From Chloroflexota bacterium (lineage in GTDB: Bacteria; Chloroflexota; UBA6077; FW602-bin22): DNA of 51,521 bases. This document shows positions 41,798 to 50,358 of this stretch, in pieces. The notes beneath the pieces are model-generated. The model saw nothing but the letters and a program-made list of their open reading frames with translations, had not been told where the DNA came from and made no database searches. How positions within the stretch are numbered: the first letter of the stretch is position 1; each line of letters starts with the position of its first letter. The stretch spans positions 1 to 51,521 of the forward strand of contig VGOZ01000013.1 of assembly GCA_016875715.1 (NCBI GenBank). Reading direction: 5' to 3'. Made by a program: the position numbers and the translations under genes.

Positions 41798-43015
41798 GTG
41801 CGCGTCTATCCGGTCTCTCAGATCCTGGCCTATCTGCGCGATGTCGTTGCGATGGACGAATCGCTGCAGAGCATCTGGATCGAAGGTGAGATCAGCGGAT
41901 TTCGTCAGACAGCCGCCGGGCATTGTTACTTCACGCTGAAGGACGGCGCGGCTCAGATGACCTGTGCGTGGTTTGTCCGCCATATCCCGCGTAACCTCCC
42001 CCTGCCGCGCGATGGTCAGCAGGTCCTGGTGCACGGGCGTGTGGAGGTCTACGAGGCTCGCGGCGCGCTGCAACTGATCGCCCGGGCGGTGCGCGCGGCG
42101 GGAACCGGACTGGACATCCGCCGTCTCGAGGAACTGCGCGCGCGACTGGCGGAGCAGGGTCTGTTCGCCCCATCGCGCAAGCGGGCGCTCCCGCGTTTTC
42201 CACGACGCGTCGGTCTCGTGACCTCCCCGGACGGCGCGGCTCATCGCGACATCGAGACGGTGATCAGGCGTCGCTATCCGGCGGCAGAGATCATCTTCTC
42301 GCCTGCGACCGTGCAGGGGGATGATGCGCCTGCCCAGATCGTCCGCGCGCTCGAGCGGCTGGACAGTGTGCCCGAACTCGACGTGATCATCGTGTCGCGC
42401 GGCGGTGGAGCGGTCGAGGACCTCTCCGCGTTCAATGATGAATCGGTCGCGTGGGCGATCTTCTGGGCGACTGTCCCGGTGATCAGCGGCATCGGTCACG
42501 AAGTTGACTACACGATCGCCGATCTAGTGGCGGATCACCGAGCGGCAACGCCATCGGTCGCGGCGGAGATGGCTGTTCCGGATAGGGCCGCGCTTCTTGC
42601 CGAGATCTCCTATCTCGCGCGGAGGCTCAGCGCGGTTACCCGCGTGACAGTCGACACGGCAGGTCGCCGAGTACGTGATCGTGTCGCGCATCTCGAGCGA
42701 AGGTCACCGCTTCGGATCATCGCTGCGCAGCGACTGCGGTGCCACGAGATGCGCGACCGCACCGGGCGGTCGATGGAGATGCGTCTGGCGCGCTCCAGGT
42801 TGGAACTGACCAATGTTCGCGGGCGCCTGGAGGCGCTGGGCCCGCGACAGGTACTCACGCGCGGCTTCTCGATTGTGACCGACGCCGCCAGCGGCCGTAC
42901 CGTGCGTCGACCGCAGGACACGGGGCCCGGACGCGATCTGGTCATACGACTGGGCCAGGGAGCGATCCGGGCGCGGACGTTGGACGAGACTGCATGGAAG
43001 ATTGACAGTGAGTGA
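41798..43015 (+). CDS. xseA: exodeoxyribonuclease VII large subunit
   Basis: XseA (405 residues) is the catalytic subunit of a single-strand exonuclease. An N-terminal OB-fold (VYPVSQILAYLRDVV, WIEGEISGFRQTAAGHCYFT) precedes the catalytic domain with VTSPDGAAHRDIETVIRRR, IIVSRGGGAVEDLSAFNDE, VPVISGIGHEVDYTIAD and DHRAATPSVAAE. A long coiled-coil stretch rich in Arg follows, as usual, for binding XseB. The start is a GTG. Its end overlaps xseB, so the two subunits are coupled. Confidence 0.97.
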   Translation: MRVYPVSQILAYLRDVVAMDESLQSIWIEGEISGFRQTAAGHCYFTLKDGAAQMTCAWFVRHIPRNLPLPRDGQQVLVHGRVEVYEARGALQLIARAVRAAGTGLDIRRLEELRARLAEQGLFAPSRKRALPRFPRRVGLVTSPDGAAHRDIETVIRRRYPAAEIIFSPATVQGDDAPAQIVRALERLDSVPELDVIIVSRGGGAVEDLSAFNDESVAWAIFWATVPVISGIGHEVDYTIADLVADHRAATPSVAAEMAVPDRAALLAEISYLARRLSAVTRVTVDTAGRRVRDRVAHLERRSPLRIIAAQRLRCHEMRDRTGRSMEMRLARSRLELTNVRGRLEALGPRQVLTRGFSIVTDAASGRTVRRPQDTGPGRDLVIRLGQGAIRARTLDETAWKIDSE

Positions 43016-43304
43016 AGGCCAGGTCGAGGCACGGCTCGTCGACGGCGTTCCCCTGGCGGCGCTCAGCTTCGAGGAGACCTACCGCCATCTCGCGCGGATC
43101 GTCGACGATCTCGATGCCCCGGACATCTCGCTAGAGCGCTCGCTCGCGCTCTACGAACTGGGCGACGCCCTGGCCCAGCACGCCGAGTCGCTTCTGAACT
43201 CGGCCGAACTGCGGATCCGGAGGATCGAAACGCTCGAGCGGGGGTCGTCCTCTCAGGGCAGAGCCGCGAATGCGAACGCGGAGTCCGACAGAACGCCGAA
43301 CTGA
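43002..43304 (+). CDS. xseB: exodeoxyribonuclease VII small subunit
   Basis: XseB (about 98-100 residues) is the helical small subunit. The core motif is LSFEETYRHLARIVDDLDAP followed by ISLERSLALYELGDALAQHA, the standard antiparallel hairpin. The start is the TTG at 43002 or the GTG at 43008, both inside the end of xseA. The C-terminal tail is Ser/Asn-rich and its last 52 nt lie antisense to the 3' end of lepB. Confidence 0.93.
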   Translation: MTVSEGQVEARLVDGVPLAALSFEETYRHLARIVDDLDAPDISLERSLALYELGDALAQHAESLLNSAELRIRRIETLERGSSSQGRAANANAESDRTPN

Positions 43305-43879
43305 TCGAAGGGCCAGTACGACAACCAGGCCTTGCCGATGATGTTGTCGCGTGGGACTGGCCCCCAGACGTGGGAGTCGCTGGAGTTGTTGCGATTGTCG
43401 CCGAGCACGAAGTACGCGCCCGGGCTGATGCGCTCTGGGCCCCAGTTGTAGTCGCCATTCTGATTGACATAGGTCTCGTGGATGAACTGACCGTTGACGA
43501 AGACGCGACCGGCGCGGATCTCGACCGTATCCCCGGGCATCGCGACGATGCGCTTGATGAAATCGCGACTCGGATCGCGCGGGAAGCGGAACACCACGAT
43601 ATCGCCCCGGCGGGGTTCTCCGAAGGGGTAGACGGCGCCGCCCCGCGCGAGCGACTCGTCGATCATTCCCGGGAAAAGAGCGGAGAGCATCGCCCCGTCC
43701 AGATGCCAGTAGACAATCTTGTTGACAAGCAGGTACTGATTGTTCTGCAGCGTCGGCTCCATGCTGCGGCCTTCGACCTTGAAGTTCTGCACAACCGCGC
43801 GCACCAGGAGAAAAATGACCAGGGTCAGAATGATCGTTTCGGCAAGATCCCGGAGGGTCGATTTCATCGCCGCGGACAC
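43253..43879 (-). CDS. lepB: signal peptidase I
   Basis: LepB (208 residues) removes signal peptides from exported proteins. One N-terminal membrane helix (IILTLVIFLLVRAVV, about 16-30) is followed by the catalytic serine in VEGRSMEPTL (Ser39) and the general base lysine in FIKRIVAMPGDTVEI (Lys108). The GDNRNNSSDSHVWGPV box near the C terminus is intact. The start is the GTG at 43879, or the ATG at 43867. A TATACT -10 lies on the minus strand at 43908-43903. Confidence 0.95.
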   Translation of the reverse strand: MSAAMKSTLRDLAETIILTLVIFLLVRAVVQNFKVEGRSMEPTLQNNQYLLVNKIVYWHLDGAMLSALFPGMIDESLARGGAVYPFGEPRRGDIVVFRFPRDPSRDFIKRIVAMPGDTVEIRAGRVFVNGQFIHETYVNQNGDYNWGPERISPGAYFVLGDNRNNSSDSHVWGPVPRDNIIGKAWLSYWPFDQFGVLSDSAFAFAALP

Positions 43880-43902
43880 CCCGGCCCACCCATTGTCGAG
43901 CC

Positions 43903-43910
43903 AGTATAGT
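43903..43910. promoter_or_regulatory. overlapping divergent -10 elements between lepB and the 54-residue gene
   Basis: The octamer AGTATAGT holds TATAGT on the plus strand (43905-43910, 8 nt before the ATG at 43919) and TATACT on the minus strand (43908-43903, upstream of lepB). The two boxes share four base pairs, so the two promoters may exclude each other. Confidence 0.5.
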
Positions 43911-43918
43911 AGGCGCCC

Positions 43919-44083
43919 ATGGCGCAGCTTTCCGTAAACGACGGATTCCGATTTGGCTGCGGATTCATCCTGGCGTGTCTTGCCTTTTACTTCGCTACGA
44001 TCATCGTGATCGCGCTCGGCCTGCTCGTCGCGCTCATTTTCAACGTCGACATACCGCTCACGGGACGCGTTCCGGGCGTCTAG
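43919..44083 (+). CDS. 54-residue single-helix membrane protein
   Basis: The protein reads MAQLSVNDGFRFGCGFILA and then continues hydrophobic through CLAFYFATIIVIALGLLVAL to about residue 40, ending in a short polar tail (IPLTGRVPGV). The transmembrane part spans about residues 14-41. No family recognised. The ATG lies 8 nt after TATAGT with no ribosome binding site, fitting a leaderless message. Its TAG stop and the TAG stop of the convergent response regulator share the palindrome CTAG. Confidence 0.55.
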   Translation: MAQLSVNDGFRFGCGFILACLAFYFATIIVIALGLLVALIFNVDIPLTGRVPGV

Positions 44084-44664
44084 TCCGCGCGGGCCTCGTG
44101 GCCGAGCAGGATCGCCTCGGCGATCTCGCGCATCGACCGCCGCGAATTCATCGACAGCCGCTGAATGCGACGGAACGCGTCAGCCTCGGTGAGGCCCGCG
44201 GTCTGCATCAGGACGCCTTTTGCCCGCTCGACCGCCTTGCGGGATTCGAGGCTCGCGCGCAGATCCTCCGACTCCTTCTGCGAGGCGCGGAGTTCAGCGT
44301 TGCGCGTGACGGCGATCTCGATCGCGGGAACAAGGTCTGCCTCGCTGAACGGTTTCACGAGATAGCCGACGACACCTGCGTCGCCTGCGCGCTTAACCAG
44401 ATCCTGCTGTGAGAATGCGGTGAGGAGGAGGACCGGCGCCAGCCGCTCGGCTGAGATGACGCGTGCCGCCTCGATTCCGTCGATCCCGGACATCTTGATA
44501 TCGAGGATCACCAGGTCCGGACGCAGTTCGCGCGTGAGGGCGATCGCCGACTGCCCGTCGCCGGTCTCTCCGCACACGACGTACCCCTGCGCCGTGAGCA
44601 TCTCGCGGAGATCGAGGCGGATGATCGACTCATCGTCGACGATCAGGATGCGGGTCTCAGACAT
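44080..44664 (-). CDS. ANTAR-domain response regulator (PdtaR-like)
   Basis: This 194-residue regulator has a receiver domain (Asp10-Asp11 of ILIVDDES, phospho-acceptor Asp55 in LVILDIKMSG, LTAF, VKPF lysine), a short coiled-coil linker (RNAELRASQKESEDLRASLE) and a C-terminal ANTAR RNA-binding domain (AVERAKGVLMQTAGLTEADA, then RRIQRLSMNSRRSMREIAEA). ANTAR proteins bind paired hexaloop hairpins in mRNA and act as antiterminators. It overlaps the sensor kinase gene by 8 nt, so the two are a cognate pair. The RNA targets are not visible here. Confidence 0.95.
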   Translation of the reverse strand: MSETRILIVDDESIIRLDLREMLTAQGYVVCGETGDGQSAIALTRELRPDLVILDIKMSGIDGIEAARVISAERLAPVLLLTAFSQQDLVKRAGDAGVVGYLVKPFSEADLVPAIEIAVTRNAELRASQKESEDLRASLESRKAVERAKGVLMQTAGLTEADAFRRIQRLSMNSRRSMREIAEAILLGHEARAD

Positions 44665-46159
44665 CGTTCGTTCGACCGCCTGGGTGCTGTGCGAACGTGA
44701 TGGTAGCGCGCAGGCCCTGTCCGGGCCGCCCTTCCAACGCGAGTTCGCCCCTCAGATCCTCGCGGACGAGTGTGCGGACGATATGGAGACCCAGCAGGCT
44801 GCCGCCGTGGCGCGTCTCGAATCCCGGCCCGACACCGCACCCGTCATCAACGACCACGATGCGGCATCGCTCGTCCGAGGCGTCGAGGAGGAGCGTGACG
44901 GTGCCATGGTTTCGACCAACGAACGCGTGCTTGACCGAATTCTGCAGCAGTTCATTGACGATCAGCGCGCAGGACGTGGCCTGCTGGGCGGGGAGCCTGA
45001 AGTCCGAGCCATCGACGCGAAATCGGATGCTCTTATCGGGATCAAACTGGCTCTGGCTGACCTCGGTGACGAGACGCTGGCAGACGTCCTTCACGTCGAT
45101 TGCATCCGATTGATCGTGGGCAAGAAACTCGTGAACGACTGCGATGCTCAAGATGCGATTGATTGTCTGCCGAAGGATGTCGTGGACCTCTGTCGACTCG
45201 GATCGACGCGCCTGAAGCCGGAGGAGGGCCGCGACTGTCTGAAGGTTGTTCTTCACTCGATGGTGGATCTCCTGGATCAGCGCCGACTTGATGAGCAGTT
45301 CCTGGGTTCGGAACCTCTCTTCGGTCTCATCGCGCACGATCAGGATCACGCCTTCGAGATCGCGGGCCGCCACGCGGAAGCGGCGTAGAAAGCCTGGGCC
45401 CGCCGGAGATGGCACGGGTATCGCCCAGCGGTGGAGATGGAAAGTTCCCTCCACACTCTGGTACTCCATGCACTCCCGCCGATCGATGGCGTGCTGAAAA
45501 CCTGACTCATCCGTAGTCAGGCCCATGACCGGCTGATGCAACATGCTGCGCCCGTAACCGAGTTTGCGGTAGATGCTCTCCGCGACCGAACTGATGTAGA
45601 TGATCTGTCCCTGCGCATCCACCAGGAAGGGGCCGTCGTGCTCACCGAGCCGGGATAGGCGCGTCGCGCCGTGCACGCGGCCCTCGAGCGCGGCCACGCG
45701 AAAGCTCTCCAAGGCTCGCCGATAGATGGGGCTACGCCGCCGCTGCCGCTCATGTTCGATCACTCCCATCTCGCAGGCGAGCGCCGCAACCACCCGTCCG
45801 TCACGGGATACAGGGAAGACATCCTGAACCGTCGGCGTGCCCTGGACCAGTTGTCTCGTCAGGCGTCGCGCCGAGCGCCCGGTATCGAACACGTTCAAGA
45901 TCGCCGGCTCGATGCTCGGGTCGTCCCACCGCGAGCCGCCCGGACCACTTCGAACAGACGGGACGGTCTGCGGTCTGGTGGTCGCGATCCCTACCGGCGT
46001 GGGGCCATCGAGGTGGAACAGCGTTACGTCGCAGCGGAGTAGATCGGCAAGGATGGGCAGAGTGTCGATAACAACCGCGAGGTCAAGGGGCGGCTCAGCA
46101 TCACGCGGGCGCCGCTCGGCGCGGAGCGTGTTGCCCAGAGTAACCTGGCTAGCCGCCAA
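44657..46159 (-). CDS. sensor histidine kinase (PdtaS-like, HisKA_2)
   Basis: This is a 500-residue cytosolic kinase without membrane helices. Residues about 20-150 form the GAF-like sensor seen in PdtaS (LDLAVVIDTLPILADLLRCD). A PAS-type domain follows (about 175-285, GPFLVDAQGQIIYISSVAES). The HisKA_2 motif ALIQEIHHRVKNNLQTVAAL holds the phospho-accepting His, and the ATPase domain has VNELLQNSVKHAF and VVDDGCGVGPGF. With the ANTAR regulator encoded next, this makes a two-component antitermination system. Its signal is unknown. It overlaps plsY by 11 nt. Confidence 0.94.
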   Translation of the reverse strand: MAASQVTLGNTLRAERRPRDAEPPLDLAVVIDTLPILADLLRCDVTLFHLDGPTPVGIATTRPQTVPSVRSGPGGSRWDDPSIEPAILNVFDTGRSARRLTRQLVQGTPTVQDVFPVSRDGRVVAALACEMGVIEHERQRRRSPIYRRALESFRVAALEGRVHGATRLSRLGEHDGPFLVDAQGQIIYISSVAESIYRKLGYGRSMLHQPVMGLTTDESGFQHAIDRRECMEYQSVEGTFHLHRWAIPVPSPAGPGFLRRFRVAARDLEGVILIVRDETEERFRTQELLIKSALIQEIHHRVKNNLQTVAALLRLQARRSESTEVHDILRQTINRILSIAVVHEFLAHDQSDAIDVKDVCQRLVTEVSQSQFDPDKSIRFRVDGSDFRLPAQQATSCALIVNELLQNSVKHAFVGRNHGTVTLLLDASDERCRIVVVDDGCGVGPGFETRHGGSLLGLHIVRTLVREDLRGELALEGRPGQGLRATITFAQHPGGRTNDV

Positions 46160-46775
46160 TTCTCCGCTCGGTTCCCCGGAACAACCGGTCGATGTTGTCG
46201 CGGTGCTGGACGATGACGATCACCGCGCACGCTCCCGCGAAGGCCGCGAGCGGGAGCGCCGCCGAAAACAAGGCGACACCACCTGTGGTGACGAGAAGGC
46301 CGCCGATCGTCCCGACCAGCGATCCGAGCGATACGTAGCGCGTTAGGGCGATCACGATCGCCGCGATGATGATGCCCGCGAGGGCTCCCTGCCAATAGAG
46401 GACGAGCATTGCCCCGAACGAGCAGGCTACACCGCGACCTCCGGAGAATCGGATGAAGATCGACCAGTTGTGGCCCACGATCGCGGCGAGACCACCGAGC
46501 GATTGCCCGATCACCAGGATCTCCGGATCTGCGGCGATCATGCCGCCGAGCAGGACCGCTAGGACCGCCTTGGCCGTGTCGGAGGCGAAGGTGAGAATGA
46601 ACCCTCGTGGTCCTAGTCCGCGCATCACGTTGGTAGCGCCGGTGCGGCCGCTTCCAATCGTGCGAACATCGATGCCCCGGAGCCACCGGCCGATGAGCAG
46701 TCCCGAAGGGACCGAACCAAGGAAGTACCCGATGGCGGCCACCAGCGCCAGATTGCCCGCCTGCCCGATCGTCAC
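46149..46775 (-). CDS. plsY: glycerol-3-phosphate acyltransferase PlsY
   Basis: PlsY (208 residues) acylates glycerol-3-phosphate from acyl-phosphate, the first step of membrane phospholipid synthesis. It has the five-helix plan and the three conserved loops: FLGSVPSGLLIGRW, RTIGSGRTGATNVMRGLG and GHNWSIFIRFSGGRGVA. The C terminus HRDNIDRLFRGTERRIG is also typical. The GTG start overlaps the der stop (GTGA). plsX is not in the window. Confidence 0.95.
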   Translation of the reverse strand: MTIGQAGNLALVAAIGYFLGSVPSGLLIGRWLRGIDVRTIGSGRTGATNVMRGLGPRGFILTFASDTAKAVLAVLLGGMIAADPEILVIGQSLGGLAAIVGHNWSIFIRFSGGRGVACSFGAMLVLYWQGALAGIIIAAIVIALTRYVSLGSLVGTIGGLLVTTGGVALFSAALPLAAFAGACAVIVIVQHRDNIDRLFRGTERRIGG

Positions 46776-48103
46776 GCTTCCTCCCTTTGGTCCGCCACGC
46801 GATTGCGAAATCTGAGCCGAACGGGGGTCCCAGAGAACCCGAAGGCGGCACGCAGCCGATTCTCGAGGTACCGCTCGTAACCCTCCGGGACAAGGTCGGC
46901 GCGATTGGTGAAGAGCACAAACGTGGGTGGTTCGATCTCGGCCTGCGTGCAGAAAAGGATCTTCAGTCGGTGCCCGCGCTGCGAGGGAGGCGCGTGCGCC
47001 TCAACCGCGGCCTGCACGACGCGGTTGAGTTCGGCGGTAGGAATCCGCCGCCGCCGTTCGTCCCAAGCGGCAAGCGCCAGATCCAGCGCGCGACCGACGC
47101 GTGAATGAGTGAGCGCCGATACATGGACGAATGGTGCCCAGGCCATGAATTTGAATGCCTCCGCCAGCGCTGCGTCGAACTCGCCCGATGATTCGCTGCC
47201 CGCCCGATGGAGATCCCACTTGTTGGCCACAATCACGCACGCCCTGCCCGCATCGCAGACGTACCCGCCCAGATGGGTATCTTGGTTAGTGACGCCCTCG
47301 GAGGCGTCGACCACCAGCAACACGACATCGGCGCGATCGACCGCGCGAATCGCCCGAAGCACGCTGTACTTCTCCACGCCGACCTCGATCCGGCCCCTGC
47401 GCCGTATGCCGGCGGTGTCGATCAGGACGATCTCGCGATCACGATGGAGGTGGACCGTGTCGATCGCGTCACGGGTGGTGCCCGGTTCGGCACTGACGAT
47501 CGATCGCTCGGCGCCAACAAGAGCGTTCAGGAGGCTCGACTTTCCCACGTTCGGGCGACCGACGATCGCGATGCGGGGTCGGTCGGCCGTCGAACTCTCC
47601 TCGGTGGAACCGGCGTGTTCGGCGCACCAATCGAGGAGATCGCCAGTTCCCGTTCCGTGGAGCGCAGAGACGGGCAGAACGTCCTCGAAGCCCAATCGGT
47701 AAGCGTCCGCCGAGGCTTCGCGACGCGCGGCATTGTCCGACTTCGTGGCGACCACGACGATGGGCTTGCCCGATCGGCGGAGCAGGTTGGCGACCTCGTG
47801 ATCCTCGGCTGTCGCGCCGGTCTCGACGTCGATACAGAAAGCGATCGCATTCGCCTCCTGCATGGCGACGAGCGCCTGCTCACGGACGGCCCGGGCGATC
47901 TCGCCTTCGGGCACGGCTTCGATCCCACCGGTATCGACGATGGTGAACTGGCGGCCCGCCCATTCAACTTCGGCGTAATTTCGATCGCGCGTCGTACCTG
48001 GCGTATCCTCGATCACGGCCAACTGGCGCCGGACGAGCCGATTGAAGAGCGTGGACTTACCCACGTTCGGACGGCCTACGAGAGCGACAAGCCCGGTTGC
48101 CAC
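46772..48103 (-). CDS. der: ribosome biogenesis GTPase Der
   Basis: Der/EngA (443 residues) has two tandem GTPase domains and helps assemble the 50S subunit. First domain: GRPNVGKSTLFNRL (about 11-24), DTPGTTRDRNY, DTGG, TKSD. Second domain: GRPNVGKSSLLNAL (about 180), EPGTTRDAID, DTAGIRRRG, NKWD. A C-terminal KH-like domain ends with GTPVRLRFRNR. All G motifs are intact and length is normal. It lies between cdaR and plsY in a compact operon. Confidence 0.97.
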   Translation of the reverse strand: MATGLVALVGRPNVGKSTLFNRLVRRQLAVIEDTPGTTRDRNYAEVEWAGRQFTIVDTGGIEAVPEGEIARAVREQALVAMQEANAIAFCIDVETGATAEDHEVANLLRRSGKPIVVVATKSDNAARREASADAYRLGFEDVLPVSALHGTGTGDLLDWCAEHAGSTEESSTADRPRIAIVGRPNVGKSSLLNALVGAERSIVSAEPGTTRDAIDTVHLHRDREIVLIDTAGIRRRGRIEVGVEKYSVLRAIRAVDRADVVLLVVDASEGVTNQDTHLGGYVCDAGRACVIVANKWDLHRAGSESSGEFDAALAEAFKFMAWAPFVHVSALTHSRVGRALDLALAAWDERRRRIPTAELNRVVQAAVEAHAPPSQRGHRLKILFCTQAEIEPPTFVLFTNRADLVPEGYERYLENRLRAAFGFSGTPVRLRFRNRVADQREEA

Positions 48104-48117
48104 GCTCCGCTCGTCGC

Positions 48118-49392
48118 TCAGGGCCGTGGAAGCGGTGGCGCCGGCGTAAAAGCCTGCGGCGTGGGTGTGTCCTCAACCACGGCTGTGGGCGTGGGAGGAA
48201 TGAGCGAGATGCGCACGTCCACCCGATCGGGCGCGATCTGAGACACGCCGAGCGCCGACATTACTTGCGCGGCGGGTCTGACTTGGTGGAGTCCGGGCTC
48301 CAAGCCCGCCACGTTCACGGTCACTGGGACCGACGCAGGGGTGAGACCGGCGAGGATCGGCATCGGGCCGGTCACGCTCACCCGGACGGTCGCTTGAATG
48401 ATGGTCGCGCGAAGCCGCGTCGGTAGACCAGCTACGGTCGGCGCGACATCGAGGGCGATCGTGCTCTCGATCGGTGCCACGGAGATCTGAACCACAACCG
48501 GCTGCGGCCGGGTGAGGCGGATTCCGTCGGGAGGCAGGATAGCGACCGTTGCGGAGACATCCCTCGCGACATCCGTCAGGTCGACGACAGCGGTCTGGAG
48601 CGCATCCACGCCCTCGACGGTCCGTGCGTCGCCCTCGATGGTGGTGGTCGCCGGGTCGATCCGTAGTCCCGCGACCTGATAGCCTGGTGCGATCGTACCC
48701 GCCAGGCGCGGGGCGATGGGCACGATCTTGAACGAGCGCTCCTGTTCGACGCGGATCTCCACCAGAACGTTCTCGGCTCCAAGAGTGACCCTTTCGATCC
48801 GTTCCGACCGGGAGTCAACGACCTGTGCTTTATAGACCTGACTCACGCTGGTGGTGACACCGATCAGGTCGACGTCGACGATCGCCGACGCGGTCTGCTC
48901 GACGAGAGACTGTGGACCGGTGACCATGATGGTTTCGGGCGTCAGCTTCGGCGGGCCTGCTCGATAGCCTGGTGGCAACTCCCCCACAATGCGGATGCGG
49001 GTGGTCACGTCCTTCCGTCGAATCGGCTCGAGATGCACGAGAGTCTTCGCGGGCGTGACATCTTCCACTCGCGCGCGCGCGTCGATGGTCTGAACCACGA
49101 CCGGAACCTCCTGTAGCCCCGGTCCCACACGGGCGAGGTCGATTGTCGCGAGAAACTTCGCTGGCCTCAACTCCTGCCAGACATCGCGCGGCGCGGACAC
49201 TGTGACGCGAACGGGGCGCAGATCGTTGCGCACGGTCAGGTCTGCGGGGAGGTTTCGCACCTCGACCGGCACGGCCTGAAACACGTCCAAGACATCCGGG
49301 TTCTGTTGGGTGGTGATGACGCCCCATAGTGCGACCGAGAGCGCGATCGCGAGGATTGCCCATGCGAGGTTACGCCGTAGGACCGCGAACAT
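48118..49392 (-). CDS. YbbR-domain protein, CdaA regulator (CdaR-like)
   Basis: This 424-residue protein is anchored by one N-terminal helix (LAWAILAIALSVALWGVI, about 9-26), followed by about four YbbR beta-domains on the outer side. Repeat hallmarks are VPVEVRNLP, VTVSAPRDVWQEL, TRIRIVGELPPGY, TIMVTGPQSLVEQ, APGYQVAGLRIDPATTTIEG and VTGPMPILAGL. The C-terminal tail is Pro/Thr-rich. CdaR proteins bind and control the diadenylate cyclase CdaA, encoded directly upstream with a 7-nt gap. Confidence 0.93.
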   Translation of the reverse strand: MFAVLRRNLAWAILAIALSVALWGVITTQQNPDVLDVFQAVPVEVRNLPADLTVRNDLRPVRVTVSAPRDVWQELRPAKFLATIDLARVGPGLQEVPVVVQTIDARARVEDVTPAKTLVHLEPIRRKDVTTRIRIVGELPPGYRAGPPKLTPETIMVTGPQSLVEQTASAIVDVDLIGVTTSVSQVYKAQVVDSRSERIERVTLGAENVLVEIRVEQERSFKIVPIAPRLAGTIAPGYQVAGLRIDPATTTIEGDARTVEGVDALQTAVVDLTDVARDVSATVAILPPDGIRLTRPQPVVVQISVAPIESTIALDVAPTVAGLPTRLRATIIQATVRVSVTGPMPILAGLTPASVPVTVNVAGLEPGLHQVRPAAQVMSALGVSQIAPDRVDVRISLIPPTPTAVVEDTPTPQAFTPAPPLPRP

Positions 49393-49399
49393 TTAGCCT

Positions 49400-50290
49400 T
49401 CAGTTCGCTGGCGCCGGGTCGCGATAGCGCCGGCGCCAGCGGCCGAGGTGAAAGAACGAGTTTTGACCTGCCGGCCGATAGATCAAACCGAGCACCTTGC
49501 GCAGCTTTGCCTCGTTCAGATGTCGGACAAGATGGCCGTTGTTGGCCAGCGAGATGGTGCCCGTTTCCTCGGAGACGATGACGGCCAGCGCGTCGGTCTG
49601 CTCGGTGATACCCAGTCCCGCGCGATGGCGCGTGCCAAGCGATCCGTCCAGACTGTTTGAGGAGAGGGGCATCACACATCCGGCGGCGACGATGCGATCG
49701 CCATCGATGATGACTGCGCCATCGTGGAGCGGCGAGTTCGGAAAGAAGATCTGCAGCAGGAACTCGCCGCTCACCGTCCCATCGATGATGACGCCCGACT
49801 CCGCGTAATCCTGGAGACCGGTCTCCCGCTCGAGCACCATCAGTGCGCCCTGCCGTCGCTCGGAGAGGCGGCGGCACGCGCGGGAGACCTCATCGATTGC
49901 CCGCTCGACCCCCTGCGCTTCTGGCGCGCCGAGTGGCCGATGAATCAGTCCGCGGATGCGCCCAATGCGCTCCATTGCGCGGCGGAGTTCTGGCTGGAAG
50001 ACGATCAGAAGGGCGACTGAAAAGACCTGAAGGGTGTTGGTGAGCAACCAGTTCAGCACGATCAGGCGTGGAAGACTCCGAATAATCAGGAGTGCGCCGA
50101 GCAGGAAGGCGATGCCGTAGAGCACGGAGAAGGAACTCGTGCCGCGAAAGAGGGTCAAGAGGGCGTAGACCAGAATCGCGACGATGGCAATATCGAGGAC
50201 GCTCCAGATGGAGGCTCGTCCCACCGCCTGGGAGATAGCCTCTACATTGGGCTGGAGCGCATCCACCACGAGCCCCCAATGCGGTGACAC
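49400..50290 (-). CDS. cdaA: diadenylate cyclase CdaA
   Basis: CdaA (296 residues) joins two ATP molecules to cyclic di-AMP, a second messenger of potassium and cell-wall homeostasis. Three N-terminal membrane helices (for example WSVLDIAIVAILVYALLTLF) precede the DisA_N cyclase domain with LHDGAVIIDGDRIVAAG (DGA motif) and LGTRHRAGLGITEQT (RHR motif), both intact. It is followed by its regulator cdaR. The start is a GTG at 50290. No glmM follows, unlike the Firmicutes operon. Confidence 0.96.
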   Translation of the reverse strand: MSPHWGLVVDALQPNVEAISQAVGRASIWSVLDIAIVAILVYALLTLFRGTSSFSVLYGIAFLLGALLIIRSLPRLIVLNWLLTNTLQVFSVALLIVFQPELRRAMERIGRIRGLIHRPLGAPEAQGVERAIDEVSRACRRLSERRQGALMVLERETGLQDYAESGVIIDGTVSGEFLLQIFFPNSPLHDGAVIIDGDRIVAAGCVMPLSSNSLDGSLGTRHRAGLGITEQTDALAVIVSEETGTISLANNGHLVRHLNEAKLRKVLGLIYRPAGQNSFFHLGRWRRRYRDPAPAN

Positions 50291-50358
50291 GTCGGCGCGC
50301 GGCCAGGCGCGTGTCGAGCCGCCCTCGCCTGAAGTGTAGCCCGCCGACCGCCCGCTCT

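Noticed and set aside
47207..48241. 344-residue plus-strand open frame
   Set aside because: Antisense to der, whose two G domains are complete.
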